Both the position numbers and the translations under genes were made by a program. A stretch of 32,423 nucleotides of DNA. Source: Candidatus Palauibacter denitrificans. Its GTDB lineage: Bacteria > Gemmatimonadota > Gemmatimonadetes > Palauibacterales > Palauibacteraceae. Location of the stretch: positions 1 to 32,423 of the forward strand of contig VXMQ01000175.1 in NCBI GenBank assembly GCA_009841015.1, given 5' to 3'. The notes under the pieces are model-generated. The model did not search any database, had not been told where the DNA came from, and was given only the letters and a program-made list of their open reading frames with translations. How positions within the stretch are numbered: position 1 is the first letter of the stretch; the number at the start of each line of letters is the position of its first letter. This document shows, piece by piece, positions 24,193-32,423 of the stretch.

Positions 24193-25830
24193 TCATCGGA
24201 TCTCCGGAAAGCCGTCCGGGGGACGGCGGTGTCGTGTCGCCTGTTCGTACCCGTAGGCGAGCCGAAAGAGAACCCCCTCGTCGTACGGCCGCGCGAGAAT
24301 CTGCAGTCCCGCCGGGAGCGTGCCGCGCGCGTATCCCATCGGGACCGTGATCGCGGGCATGCCGGTGGCGGGGGCCACGCGCTGGCTGTTGTCGCCGCAG
24401 TACTCCTCGTCGCCCCTGTCGATATGGGCGGGGATGCAGAGCCACGACGGGTACAGGATCGCGTCCAGGCCTTCGGCATCCATCGCTTCCACGAGGCTCG
24501 CCAGGTAGGCCTGCCGGCCCTCGTTCTCCGCGTAGTCCGGGCAGGGTTCGTCCCAGCCGGACGGGTGGACGTCGAGCGGCGCCCCCTCGTTCCGCCGCAG
24601 CGACGCCTGCGCATAATCCGAGTACCGGCCGTCCTCCAATACCTCGAGAACGTCGGTCAGCGGCGCCGCCGGGCCCAGCGACTGCAGATAAACCCACATG
24701 TCATAGCGGAAGCGGCGGCAGAACATCCCCTCGCGTCCCAGTTCCGCCGCGACGTCGAAGTCGAAGGGGTCGATCGCCTCCGCTCCGAGCGCCCGCAGAT
24801 CGTCGACGGCCGCGTCGAAGAGCGCAAGAATCTCCCCGTCGGTCTCCTCGGGATCCGCCAGCGCGCGGAGAACGCCGATCCTCGCCCCGCGCGCCCCGTC
24901 GGCGTCCAGGAAGGCGGTGTAGTCCTCTTCCTCGCGGCCACGCCCCGCTTCCGTGTACGGGTCCGCCGGGTCGTAGCCGGCCACGACGTTGAACACGCGC
25001 GCGACGTCCTCCACGGTCCGGCCCATCGGACCCGCGATGTCGCGGTCGAAGGAGAGGGGGATGACTCCGTCGCGGCTCGTGAGGCCGATGGTCGAACGGA
25101 TCCCGACCAGGGCGAGGTGGGAGCTGGGGCCGCGGATCGAGTTGCCGGTGTCGCTGCCCAGCCCGATGACGCCGAACGAGGCGGCGATGCCCGAGGCCGT
25201 TCCGCCGCTGGATCCGGCCGGGACGCGGTCGAGCGCGTAGGCGTTGCGTGTCGTGTCGAAGGAGGAACTGACGGACTGGCGCGGGCTGAACGCCCATTCC
25301 GCCATGTTCGTCTTGGCGATCGCGACCGCGCCGGCCTCGCGAATCTTCCGCACCATGAAGGCGTCGTCGGGGGGCACGTTGTCCGCGAGCGCGATCGACC
25401 CTCCCGTCGTGACCATGTCGTGCGTGTCGAAGTTGTCCTTGACGAGCATCGGGACGCAGAAGAGCGGTCCCGTCGTCTCGCCGGCGGCCAGCGCCGCGTC
25501 GAGCCGGTCCGCGCGCTCGAGCGCCAGCGGGTTGAGCACGGTGATCGCGTTGATCGCGTCTTCGTAGGCCGCGATCCGGGCGAGATGCCGCTCCACGACC
25601 TCGCGGCAGGTCGTCGTCCCATCGCGGATCGCCGCCTGCACGCCGTCGATCGTCGCCTCCACGATGGGGAAGCCGTCGGCGGCTTCGGCGCTCGGTTCGG
25701 GATTGCACGCGACCCCGGCCATCGCGAGCGTAGCGGACAGTAACGCCGGAATCGCGTAGCGCTTCCGGCGGAAGCCGTCGGCGCTCCGCGGACGCCAAGA
25801 TGTCCCGGGGGCGTTGCTCCCCGGTCGCAT
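24193..25830 (-). CDS. Exported amidase (amidase-signature family)
   Basis: A 545-residue amidase from ATG 25830 (559 from ATG 25872). The signature Ser-cisSer-Lys triad is visible: K131 in MLVKDNFD, GSSGG (206-210) in RVPAGSSGGTASG, and S231 in GSDTGNSIRGPSS, where the usual GGS is GNS. An export signal follows basic residues (RRKRYAIPALLSATLAMAGVAC), and C42 may be a lipid attachment site, though its lipobox is imperfect. Ahead of the signal the N-terminus is unusually long, so the true start is uncertain; neither ATG has a good ribosome site. It hydrolyses carboxamides to acid plus ammonia or amine, probably in the periplasm. The TonB receptor gene follows after 37 bases, suggesting uptake and breakdown of one class of amide. 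It is divergent from the molybdoenzyme gene at 25891. Confidence 0.88.
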   Translation of the reverse strand: MRPGSNAPGTSWRPRSADGFRRKRYAIPALLSATLAMAGVACNPEPSAEAADGFPIVEATIDGVQAAIRDGTTTCREVVERHLARIAAYEDAINAITVLNPLALERADRLDAALAAGETTGPLFCVPMLVKDNFDTHDMVTTGGSIALADNVPPDDAFMVRKIREAGAVAIAKTNMAEWAFSPRQSVSSSFDTTRNAYALDRVPAGSSGGTASGIAASFGVIGLGSDTGNSIRGPSSHLALVGIRSTIGLTSRDGVIPLSFDRDIAGPMGRTVEDVARVFNVVAGYDPADPYTEAGRGREEEDYTAFLDADGARGARIGVLRALADPEETDGEILALFDAAVDDLRALGAEAIDPFDFDVAAELGREGMFCRRFRYDMWVYLQSLGPAAPLTDVLEVLEDGRYSDYAQASLRRNEGAPLDVHPSGWDEPCPDYAENEGRQAYLASLVEAMDAEGLDAILYPSWLCIPAHIDRGDEEYCGDNSQRVAPATGMPAITVPMGYARGTLPAGLQILARPYDEGVLFRLAYGYEQATRHRRPPDGFPEIR

Positions 25831-25890
25831 GCATCCAAACTTGCCAAATTGGGCCGATATGCCAAGCGCCATGACCGTGAGGTGTCGCCG

Positions 25891-27105
25891 ATGAAGCGCA
25901 GAATCGAGACCGGTCTCTTCACTCGTCGGGATTTCGTTCGTGCCGCCAGCGTGGGACCCGCCGTGGCCTGGCTCGCCGCCTGCGACCGCGCCGGGGACGC
26001 CGGGTCATCGGCGGAGGCCGACGTGGCCGTCGCCTCCCGAGGCGAACAGGAGGCGCCGCCGTGGTGGGTGAAGGATCCATCGCCCTTCATCCAGCGCGTC
26101 ACGAACCTGGAGACGCGGCTCGAGCTGATCGACGGGTTCATCACGCCGAACGACCTGTTCTTCGTCCGGAACCATTCTCCCACCCCGACGATCGACCCGG
26201 AGGCCTACTCGCTTCGAGTCGAGGGGGACGGCGCCGAGACCGAGTTGCGGCTCGACCTGTCCACCCTCGAGTCGCTGCCGCAGCACACGATCACCGCATA
26301 CCTGGAGTGCGCCGGCAACTGGCGCGGCCTGTACCCGGAACTCACCGGCACCCGCGCGAGCGGCGGCCAGTGGACGACCGGAGCCGTGGGGTGCGCCGAG
26401 TGGTCGGGTCCGTCGCTCGCCACCGTGCTCGATCTGGCCGGCGTGCGGCCGGAAACGGTCGACGTGAACCTCGTGGGGCTGGATGGCTCGGCGTTCGAGC
26501 GCGCCATGCCGCTCGCCAAGGCGCGGGACCCCGACACCATCATCGCGCTGCGCATGAACGGCGAACCCCTCCCCGCCGATCACGGATTCCCGGCGCGATC
26601 CGTCGTTCCGGGCTGGTCGGGGTCCAGCAGCATCAAGTGGCTGGGGTCCATCCAGATCTCCACCGAGCGGGTGTGGAACCGGAACAACACGTCGTCCTAC
26701 GTCCTCATCGGCGACCGGTGGCCGGAAGCGGACTACGCGCCCGCCCAGGGTCCGGTGATCACGGAACTTGTCGTGAAGAGCGCGCTGGCCCTTCCGCGGC
26801 CCGCGCGGCTGGAGCCGGGATCCCACGTCCTGCACGGGTTCGCGCACGCGCCGGCGGGACCCGTGTCGGCCGTCGAATGGAGCCCGGACGGGGGAGCGAC
26901 CTGGCGGGAGGCCGAGATCGTGGATCCGGTTCTGCCCCTGGCGTGGCAACGGTTCGAGTTCGAGTGGGACGCGACCCCGGGAGCGCACACGCTGGCCACG
27001 CGCGCCACGGATGCGGCGGGGAATACGCAGCCGGCTGAACCGCTGATGAACGAGAAGGGCTACCTGCTGAACGTCCCGCTCCCGCACCCCGTGCAGGTGG
27101 GATGA
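25891..27105 (+). CDS. Sulfite oxidase family molybdoenzyme, Tat-exported (paralogue 1)
   Basis: A 404-residue molybdopterin enzyme. The leader carries a twin-arginine motif TRRDFVRAAS (R12-R13) and a lipobox-like WLAAC with C31. The Mo-binding domain has FFVRNHSPTPT, which places an Arg where sulfite oxidases use one to bind the oxyanion, and YLECAGNWRG with C140 as the molybdenum thiolate ligand. PGWSGSSSIKWLGSI and the C-terminal Mo-co dimerisation domain (VSAVEWSPDGGATWREA) complete the family pattern. It probably oxidises sulfite or a related oxyanion in the periplasm, passing electrons to a cytochrome not seen here. ATG 25891 follows GAGGTG by eight bases. The stop is 39 bases before the DUF2784 gene. 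Confidence 0.9.
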   Translation: MKRRIETGLFTRRDFVRAASVGPAVAWLAACDRAGDAGSSAEADVAVASRGEQEAPPWWVKDPSPFIQRVTNLETRLELIDGFITPNDLFFVRNHSPTPTIDPEAYSLRVEGDGAETELRLDLSTLESLPQHTITAYLECAGNWRGLYPELTGTRASGGQWTTGAVGCAEWSGPSLATVLDLAGVRPETVDVNLVGLDGSAFERAMPLAKARDPDTIIALRMNGEPLPADHGFPARSVVPGWSGSSSIKWLGSIQISTERVWNRNNTSSYVLIGDRWPEADYAPAQGPVITELVVKSALALPRPARLEPGSHVLHGFAHAPAGPVSAVEWSPDGGATWREAEIVDPVLPLAWQRFEFEWDATPGAHTLATRATDAAGNTQPAEPLMNEKGYLLNVPLPHPVQVG

Positions 27106-27144
27106 GCCGGCGCCGGACGAGTTCCTGACGCGCGCCGGGTCGCC

Positions 27145-27525
27145 TTGCTGTACCGGGTGCTCGCGGATCTCGTCCTCGTCGTCCACTTCCTCTTCATCGC
27201 CTTCGTCGTCGCCGGCGGCTTCGTCGCGGTCCGCTGGCCGCGGCTGGCGTGGGCGCACATCCCGTGCTTCGCGTGGGGGGCGCTGATCGAGTTCGCCGGC
27301 TGGATCTGCCCCCTCACGCCGCTGGAGAACGACCTGCGGATCGCGAGCGGCCAAGCGGGCTACTCCGGGGGGTTCATCGAACAGTACCTGTTGCCGGTGA
27401 TCTACCCCGGCGCGCTGACCCGGGAGATCCAGATCTGGCTCGGCCTGTCCGTGCTCGCCCTGAACGCCGTGGCGTACGCGTGGCTCCTGCGCCGACTACG
27501 CCGGGGCGCCCGAAGCGGTCGCTGA
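27145..27525 (+). CDS. DUF2784 small membrane protein
   Basis: A 126-residue protein with about four hydrophobic segments: LADLVLVVHFLFIAFVVAGG, a central AHIPCFAWGALIEFAGWICP, and IWLGLSVLALNAVAYAWLL before a basic tail. VVHFLFIAFVV, GWICPLTPLENDLR and GGFIEQYLLPVIYP are typical of DUF2784, a family of unknown function. The start is a TTG (27145), since no ATG or GTG lies between the preceding in-frame stop and the first helix; the ribosome site is weak. It follows the first molybdoenzyme on the same strand and may be made with it, for example as a membrane partner; that is inference. Confidence 0.8.
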   Translation: MLYRVLADLVLVVHFLFIAFVVAGGFVAVRWPRLAWAHIPCFAWGALIEFAGWICPLTPLENDLRIASGQAGYSGGFIEQYLLPVIYPGALTREIQIWLGLSVLALNAVAYAWLLRRLRRGARSGR

Positions 27526-27570
27526 GCCGCCGCCCGCGCTCGCGGCCGTCGCCACCGCCCAGTGCCGCCA

Positions 27571-27592
27571 CCCCGCCGGCGAGCCGGGGGGG
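27571..27592. terminator. Weak GC-rich hairpin between convergent genes
   Basis: CCCC-G-CCGG, loop CGAG, CCGG-G-GGGG: two four-base-pair stems with one G-G mismatch, in the 76-base gap between the DUF2784 gene and the convergent second molybdoenzyme. No T run follows on either strand. Confidence 0.3.
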
Positions 27593-27601
27593 ACGGGACG
27601 G

Positions 27602-28759
27602 TCAGTCGATCACGATGTCGCGGGTGAGCTGGCCGTTGCTCTCCCAGTACGTCCTCTTGTTCACGAGCATCGGGTCGTCTGCCGCCGGCTGGACGTTGCC
27701 GTCCGCGTCGATCGCCCTCGAGACGATCGCGTGCCGGCCCGGCGTGGCATCCCAGTCCTTGCGCCAGAACGTCCAGGTGTGCGGATCGCCCTGACCTTCG
27801 CCCAGCGTCGCCCGCTCCCACGGCCCCTCGTCCACGCGGACCTCGACGGCGGCGATGTCCGCGCCCCAGGCGGCCCCGTGGATCGCGTACGCGCCACCGT
27901 TCCGCGTGACCTTCGAGGGGACGGAGTTGATGTTCACGCGTCCCACCGAGGTCTCCGTCCATACGGTCGCGCCGTCGCGCTCCTCCGCCCGCAGCGTGAC
28001 GTAATCGCGGGCCATGAACTTGCCCATGAAGCGGCGGTCGCGGAGTTCGATCCGCGTCAGCCACTTCATGTTCGCGATCCCGTACCAGCCGGGGGCGATG
28101 ACGCGCAGCGGGAAGCCGTACTCGTTCGGCAGCGGCTCCCCGTTCACCTCCCACGCGAGGATGACGCCGGGGTCCATGGCATCTTCGAGCGACATGCTGC
28201 GCGCGAAGTTCTGCGTCACGGTGTTGCCCCGGATCTCCTCCTCGCCCTCGTCCGCGCCGAAGAAGACGACCTCGATCCCCGCCTCCTGAACGCCGGCCTC
28301 CGCGAGCACGTCGGCGAGTCGGGCCCCGGCCCAGCGCGCATTGTGGACCGCTCCCATGAAGGAGGGGCGGCCCCGGTTCCCGGAGCACTCCAGCGTGAAC
28401 ACGACCTCCTGCCGGGGCCGCGCTCTCAGCTCGGCGAGGCTGAACGTTCGCGGCCGGTCGACGAGCCCGCCGACTTCGAGGCTCCAGTCGCTCTCCGCGA
28501 TGACCGGCGACCCGTAGTGCCCGACGCGGAACATCTGGTCGGTCGGCGTGATCCAGGAATCCACCTCCTCCCAGTTGAGGACGTTTACCCGCTCCCTCAT
28601 CCCCGCGTGCGGACGCTGAACCCACGGGATCACCGCCTCCTGGTCGAATCCGGCCAGCCAGCCGCGGAAGATGTCCGTCGGCAGAACCGCGAGGCCGGCG
28701 GCCGCCGCGCCGCCCCGGATCAGAACCTGTCGTCGTGGAATCGCGTGTCGCTCGCTCAT
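27602..28759 (-). CDS. Sulfite oxidase family molybdoenzyme, Tat-exported (paralogue 2)
   Basis: A 385-residue molybdopterin enzyme, distantly related to the one at 25891. IPRRQVLIRGGAAAAGLAVLP is a twin-arginine leader with no lipobox. The molybdenum thiolate ligand is C125 in FTLECSGNRGRP. FPLRVIAPGWYGIANMKWLTRI and a dimerisation domain (IAAVEVRVDEGPWERATL, FWRKDWDATPGRH) follow. The oxyanion segment reads MFRVGHYGSPV, with the Arg one place earlier than in FFVRNHSPT of paralogue 1, so the substrate may differ from sulfite. ATG 28759 has GAGGTC upstream and starts directly at the leader; the open frame before it enters the amidohydrolase. The gene lies 91 bases after that amidohydrolase on the same strand. 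Confidence 0.88.
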   Translation of the reverse strand: MSERHAIPRRQVLIRGGAAAAGLAVLPTDIFRGWLAGFDQEAVIPWVQRPHAGMRERVNVLNWEEVDSWITPTDQMFRVGHYGSPVIAESDWSLEVGGLVDRPRTFSLAELRARPRQEVVFTLECSGNRGRPSFMGAVHNARWAGARLADVLAEAGVQEAGIEVVFFGADEGEEEIRGNTVTQNFARSMSLEDAMDPGVILAWEVNGEPLPNEYGFPLRVIAPGWYGIANMKWLTRIELRDRRFMGKFMARDYVTLRAEERDGATVWTETSVGRVNINSVPSKVTRNGGAYAIHGAAWGADIAAVEVRVDEGPWERATLGEGQGDPHTWTFWRKDWDATPGRHAIVSRAIDADGNVQPAADDPMLVNKRTYWESNGQLTRDIVID

Positions 28760-28850
28760 CGTGTCAGACCTCGCTTCGGGTGGATCGCGTGTCTCAAGCT
28801 CGGGTCCGGCAAGGCGTCGAAGCAAGACGTCCGCCGTAAACCGGCGTCGC

Positions 28851-30311
28851 TCAGCGGCCGGGTCGCCAGGCGGATTCCTCGGAGGCGTCGGCCGGGCCGA
28901 TCCTGCCTTCGGCCATCGCGAGCAGTTCGTCGGGCGAATGGAGGCGTCCCCGCGCGAAGACGTACCAGATGTCCCGGGCGACCCGGACATCCTCGAGCGG
29001 ATTCCCCCGCACGATCACGAGATCGGCGAACTTCCCTTCCTCGATGCTGCCGAGTTCGTCGTCCACGCCCATCGCCCGCGCGCCGTTGATCGTCGCGATG
29101 CGGAACACGTCCGCGGGCGGGACGCCGGCGCGCGCGAACGCGAGGAGTTCGCGGTGGACGGCGAAGGGCGACCAGTAGTCTCCCCAGCTCGGGTGGTCCG
29201 TGCCGAGCGTGATCAGGTCGCGTCCCCCACCGTCGTAAAACGCCTTCAAGGTCCGGCGCTTGATCGGGGACATCTTCGCGAACGACTCGTTCACGGGGCG
29301 GGGCGGCCGCGCCTCGACGATCTCCCGCATGTACGGCGTGAGGAAGCGGTGCTCGTCGGTCCAGTACTCGGTCATCTCCGGGTCGTGCGGACCCCAGTAC
29401 CCGTAGATGGAGAGCGTGGGGTCGAAGTACACGCCGCGGTCGACATAGAGGCCGATGATGTCGCGGAGCGCGTCTCCCTCGAAGTCATCGAACTCCTGCA
29501 GCGACGCGTAGGCCGTGCGGTCGGCCGGCATCATGTCGCCGCCCAGGAAGTGCTCGACGCGGTCGATGCCCATGAAGATCGCGTCGCGGGGGTTCACGGT
29601 GTTCCCGAACCCGGAATCGAGATGGGCGGTCACCGTGAGTCCGTGCTGGTGCGCCTGTTCGATGAGCACGGAGAGGTGATCGGGCCGGATCCCCTTGGCC
29701 TTGAAGCCGGCCGCGCCGAGCGACGCCCAGTGGTCCACTTCCCCCCGGATCGAGTCGGGCGTCATGGCGTCGTCGTCCCAGCCCCGGCGCCACGAGCCGA
29801 AGTAGGGGCCGGAGTTGAGGATCCGGGGACCCCGGCGCTCGCCGCGCCCGATGGCGAGCCGCAGCTCCCGCATGCGCATCGGGTTCAGCTCGCCGGCCGG
29901 GAAGGTCGTCGTGACGCCGTTGGCGAGGAAGAGTTCGGGATAGGCGGCCGTCTCATCGACGCGGCCATCGCCGAACAGGTCCACCGCGTAGTGGGCGTGG
30001 AGGTCGAAGAACCCCGGGAGGATCGTCGCTTCCCCGTCGAGGTTGACCGTAATCGTGACGCTGGCGGTATCCGGCGACTCGCCGATCGAGACGATCCTTC
30101 CATCGCGGATCGTGATCCCGTCGTTCTCGACCAGGGTCCCTGCATGCACGTCGAGCCAGCGTCCGCCCTCGATCACGTAGGTCGCGTTCTCGTCCACGAG
30201 ATCGACGAAGTCCAGCACGAGCTCCTCGCACCCGGCAAGGGTCACCGCCGCGCCGCCGAGTCCGAGGCCGAGAGGGATCCATCCGCGCCGCATCTTTCTT
30301 CTCCGAACCAT
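28851..30311 (-). CDS. Lipoprotein amidohydrolase (imidazolonepropionase/prolidase-like)
   Basis: A 486-residue metal-dependent amidohydrolase. The N-terminus has a perfect lipobox (TLAGC, C28), so the enzyme is lipid-anchored in the envelope. Metal ligands are H105 and H107 in FFDLHAHY, H230 in VTAHLDSG, H254 in RVEHFLGG and the Asp of LGTDHPSWG; K204/K206 in GFKAKGI may supply the bridging lysine. The beta-sandwich composite site (YVIEGGRWLDVHAG at the start, GSIEEGKFADLVIVRGNPL at the end) is standard. Related enzymes cleave imides, dipeptides or cyclic amides; the substrate cannot be named. ATG 30311 has AGAGGTG upstream. A start at 30377 would bury the lipoprotein signal and is rejected. 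Confidence 0.9.
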   Translation of the reverse strand: MVRRRKMRRGWIPLGLGLGGAAVTLAGCEELVLDFVDLVDENATYVIEGGRWLDVHAGTLVENDGITIRDGRIVSIGESPDTASVTITVNLDGEATILPGFFDLHAHYAVDLFGDGRVDETAAYPELFLANGVTTTFPAGELNPMRMRELRLAIGRGERRGPRILNSGPYFGSWRRGWDDDAMTPDSIRGEVDHWASLGAAGFKAKGIRPDHLSVLIEQAHQHGLTVTAHLDSGFGNTVNPRDAIFMGIDRVEHFLGGDMMPADRTAYASLQEFDDFEGDALRDIIGLYVDRGVYFDPTLSIYGYWGPHDPEMTEYWTDEHRFLTPYMREIVEARPPRPVNESFAKMSPIKRRTLKAFYDGGGRDLITLGTDHPSWGDYWSPFAVHRELLAFARAGVPPADVFRIATINGARAMGVDDELGSIEEGKFADLVIVRGNPLEDVRVARDIWYVFARGRLHSPDELLAMAEGRIGPADASEESAWRPGR

Positions 30312-30530
30312 CGATGGCACCTCTCGCTCGGTACGTGTCGCCCTGGAGCCGCCCGAATCGCGGTCGACTGGCAACATAAGATGCGCGCGGGGTTCTCCAC
30401 GACGGACTCGATCCTGTTACTGTGAGCCGTCATCACGCGGCTGCCATCCGAACCGGATCGGAGTTGGACACTGCACGAACCGAGCGCGGCGCTCGCCAAT
30501 CCCCCGTCCGGCCGCACGGGACGCACGTCG
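30312..30530. promoter_or_regulatory. Divergent intergenic region
   Basis: The largest gap in the window (219 bases), between the amidohydrolase and the MFS gene, which point away from each other. It must hold both promoters. The only A/T-richer spots are near 30373 (CAACATAAGAT; TATGTT on the minus strand) and near 30415 (CTGTTACTGTG). Neither forms a clear two-box promoter, and I see no operator-like inverted repeat or RNA gene. Confidence 0.35.
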
Positions 30531-31691
30531 ATGCGCCCGGCGGCGGTCGTGGCGCTCATCGTCGTCTCTCACACGACCATCGATGCGTACACCGCGTTCC
30601 TGCCGCCGCTGCTGCCGCGGATCATGGACAACCTCGGCCTCTCGATCACGCTGGCCGCGACGCTGTCGACCGTGCTCTCCATCTCGACCGCGCTCCCGCA
30701 GCCGGCCTTCGGCTACCTCGCGGACCGCTTCGGGAGGCGCGCCTTCCTCGCCGCGGGGCCGATCGTGGGGGGCGTGTTCATCTCGCTGCTGGGGATGGCG
30801 CCCACTTATTTCGTCCTCCTCCTCCTCCTTACGGTGGGAGGACTGGGGTCGGCCGCCTTTCACCCGCCGGGGGCTTCGCTCGTCGCGCGCGCCGGGGACG
30901 GTCGTGGAAGCGGGGTGCGCATGTCCGTCTTCTCCTTCGGAGGGGCGGCGGGTTTCGCTCTGGGGCCGATCAGCGCCGTCGCCATCGTGGGCTGGCTGGG
31001 CCTGGCCGGTCTGTGGGTTGCGATGATCCCGGGAGTCCTGCTCGGGACCGCCCTCTGGTTCGGCGCCAAGGGTCGGACCCGGGTGGGGACGGGGACCCCG
31101 CCGCCTCCCCCGCTGGAGGTGCTCCGCAAACTCAAGGGGCCGCTCGGTCTCGTGTTCGGGATCTCCGTCGTCGGGTCCTTCGCGCAGAAGGCGGTCCTCA
31201 CCTTCATCCCGATCATCGCCCACCGGGCGGGCGAGAGCGAGACGGCGGGCGCCGTGGTGCTCAGCATCTACCTGGGCGCCCAGGGCCTGGGGACGCTCGC
31301 CTCCGGCTTCCTCACCGACCGGTTCAACCGGCAGCACCTCCTGGCCGCGATCAGCGTGCTCGCCGTGCCCACGCACATCCTCGCGTTCACGCTCGCGCCG
31401 GCCAGCCCCGCGGCCATCGTGATGGCCGTGTGCGCGGGCTTCCTGAACATGGCGCTGCTGCCGCCGATCGTCGTCGTGGCGCAGGAGATCCTGCCCTCCG
31501 GGACCGCCGTGAGTTCCGGCATCGTCATGGGGCTCGCGTGGGCGGTGGGGACGCTGGCGATTCCCGTCGTGGGCGGGTTCGCGGATGCGTTCGGGCCTGT
31601 CGCCGCGACCGCATGGTCGATGCCGCTCCTGCTGCTCGGCGCGCTCTTCGCGATGCGGCCCTCGCTTCGTCCCTACTGCCGAGCCCAATGA
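30531..31691 (+). CDS. MFS transporter, fosmidomycin-resistance (Fsr)-like
   Basis: A 386-residue transporter with about 12 hydrophobic helices. The loop between helices 2 and 3 has GYLADRFGRRAFLAAG, the MFS motif A. Helix 4 has GLGSAAFHPPGASLVA, the AFHP signature of the Fsr branch, which exports fosmidomycin and similar small acids. A short proline run (TPPPPPPLEV) marks the central loop, and the second half repeats the pattern with GFLTDRFNRQ. ATG 30531 starts at the first helix; the frame upstream has no better start. Its stop overlaps the ATG of the amidohydrolase that follows, so the pair may handle one compound, transporting its precursor or product. The direction of transport is unknown. 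Confidence 0.85.
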   Translation: MRPAAVVALIVVSHTTIDAYTAFLPPLLPRIMDNLGLSITLAATLSTVLSISTALPQPAFGYLADRFGRRAFLAAGPIVGGVFISLLGMAPTYFVLLLLLTVGGLGSAAFHPPGASLVARAGDGRGSGVRMSVFSFGGAAGFALGPISAVAIVGWLGLAGLWVAMIPGVLLGTALWFGAKGRTRVGTGTPPPPPLEVLRKLKGPLGLVFGISVVGSFAQKAVLTFIPIIAHRAGESETAGAVVLSIYLGAQGLGTLASGFLTDRFNRQHLLAAISVLAVPTHILAFTLAPASPAAIVMAVCAGFLNMALLPPIVVVAQEILPSGTAVSSGIVMGLAWAVGTLAIPVVGGFADAFGPVAATAWSMPLLLLGALFAMRPSLRPYCRAQ

Positions 31692-32423
31692 GACACCCCA
31701 TGGATCGACTCTTCTCCGCTGCCGAACTCGGGCGAGGCGCCGACACGCGGCGTACGCCGCGGTCGTATCCGCTCGCGTTGGGCATCGTCTTGGCGGGCGC
31801 CGTGCTCGCCGCCTGCGGAGAGTCGCCGCCGGCCGACCCGGCCGACCTGATTCTCGTGGACGGACGCGTGATCACGCTCGACGCGGAGAGCCGGGTCGCC
31901 GAGGCCGTGGCGGTACGGGGCGACCGCGTCGTGGCGGTCGGTTCGACGGCGGAGATCGAGGCGCTCGCGGGCCCGGAGACCCGCCGCATCGACCTTGCCG
32001 GACGCGCCATGACGCCGGGGCTCATGGACGCGCACGTCCACTTCGCGAGCGGCGGCGCGAACCGCCTGTACCGCCTCGATCTCAGCTATCCGAACGTGGC
32101 GAACATCGCGGACGTGCAGGGCATGGTCGCGGAGCAGGCCGGGCGGCTGGCCGAGGGCGAATGGGTGCGCGGCGGTGGCTGGGACGAGGGGAAGCTCGAG
32201 GAGTTGCGCTACATTTACGCCTCCGACCTGGATGCCGTCGCCGCGGGGCAGCCCGTGTGGCTGGCGCACACGATGGGCCACTACGGCGTGGCGAACTCGC
32301 TCGCCCTCGACATGGCCGGCATCACCGCGGACACCCCCGATCCGCCCGGCGGCACCATCGACCGCGATGCGGCCGGGCAGCCGACCGGCGTCCTCAAGGA
32401 GTCCGCCATGGGTCTCGTGACCC
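31688..32423 (+). CDS. YtcJ-like amidohydrolase lipoprotein (3' end outside window)
   Basis: The first 245 residues of an amidohydrolase, open to the last base. After a basic N-terminus, [15 protein letters not shown] ends in a lipobox (C43). Then come [41 protein letters not shown] with metal ligands H116 and H118, [10 protein letters not shown], and [19 protein letters not shown]. This matches the amidohydrolase 3/YtcJ group, whose members hydrolyse formamides and related compounds. ATG 31688 overlaps the MFS stop (ATGA); ATG 31700 is an alternative. It is the second lipoprotein amidohydrolase in 4 kb and probably acts in the periplasm. Confidence 0.88.
   Translation, partial: MRHPMDRLFSAAELGRGADTRRTPRSYPLALGIVLAGAVLAACGESPPADPADLILVDGRVITLDAESRVAEAVAVRGDRVVAVGSTAEIEALAGPETRRIDLAGRAMTPGLMDAHVHFASGGANRLYRLDLSYPNVANIADVQGMVAEQAGRLAEGEWVRGGGWDEGKLEELRYIYASDLDAVAAGQPVWLAHTMGHYGVANSLALDMAGITADTPDPPGGTIDRDAAGQPTGVLKESAMGLVT

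Noticed and set aside
20433..24350. A 1305-codon open frame on the plus strand opposite the TonB receptor
   Set aside because: Val-, Arg- and His-rich antisense of a receptor with clear plug motifs and a signal peptide.
28832..28846. CGCCG-TAAAC-CGGCG inverted repeat just after the amidohydrolase
   Set aside because: Only five base pairs and no T run; such short repeats are expected by chance in this base composition.
1..32423. CRISPR arrays, tRNA or rRNA genes, insertion sequences, attachment sites
   Set aside because: Intergenic gaps are short and hold no repeat-spacer pattern, cloverleaf or terminal inverted repeats; no transposase or integrase is encoded.

Overview
This is a GC-rich (about two thirds G+C by eye), gene-dense chromosomal segment from a Gram-negative bacterium. 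It holds 24 protein genes, no stretch over 300 bases without a gene, and no rRNA, tRNA, CRISPR array or insertion sequence that I can see. A TonB-dependent receptor, several lipobox lipoproteins and Tat-type leaders show an outer membrane. The LysW amino-group-carrier pathway in a GC-rich diderm suggests Gemmatimonadota or a nearby phylum; that placement is inference only.

Layout. (1) 3-4492: the C-terminal end of an RND pump, a GPP34 (GOLPH3-type) domain fused to a cytochrome P450, and an ERG6-like sterol C-24 methyltransferase, tightly spaced on the + strand. A Rieske oxygenase of the DAF-36/Neverland/KshA type meets them tail to tail. Together they look like a steroid or sterol-like lipid tailoring and export cassette. 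No squalene epoxidase or oxidosqualene cyclase is present, so the substrate is made elsewhere or taken up. (2) 4583-7639: a secreted six-hairpin glycosidase whose reading frame runs on into the antisense of the next gene. (3) 7211-11912, minus strand: a compact operon lysW-lysX-lysY-(class II glutamine-amidotransferase-like Ntn hydrolase)-lysZ-lysJ for lysine and/or arginine made on the LysW carrier. The releasing peptidase LysK is not in the window, and the Ntn hydrolase sits inside the operon. (4) 11978-17530, minus: a TIGR02206 membrane protein, a NagB deaminase fused to a PIG-L/LmbE deacetylase, and a secreted M16 metallopeptidase. (5) 17564-20883, plus: a 778-residue protein of unknown family, translationally coupled to a DUF1460 NlpC/P60-like protein. 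(6) 20946-25830, minus: an amidase and a TonB-dependent receptor in one unit. (7) 25891-28759: two different sulfite-oxidase-family molybdoenzymes around a DUF2784 membrane protein. (8) 28851-32423: a lipoprotein amidohydrolase, a divergent Fsr-type MFS transporter, and a coupled YtcJ-like amidohydrolase cut by the window end.

The most notable points are the GPP34-P450 fusion beside a bacterial SMT and a Rieske oxygenase; the possible replacement of LysK by an Ntn gamma-glutamyl hydrolase; and the unrecognised 778-residue protein. Functions are read from motifs and neighbourhood only; no database search was possible.
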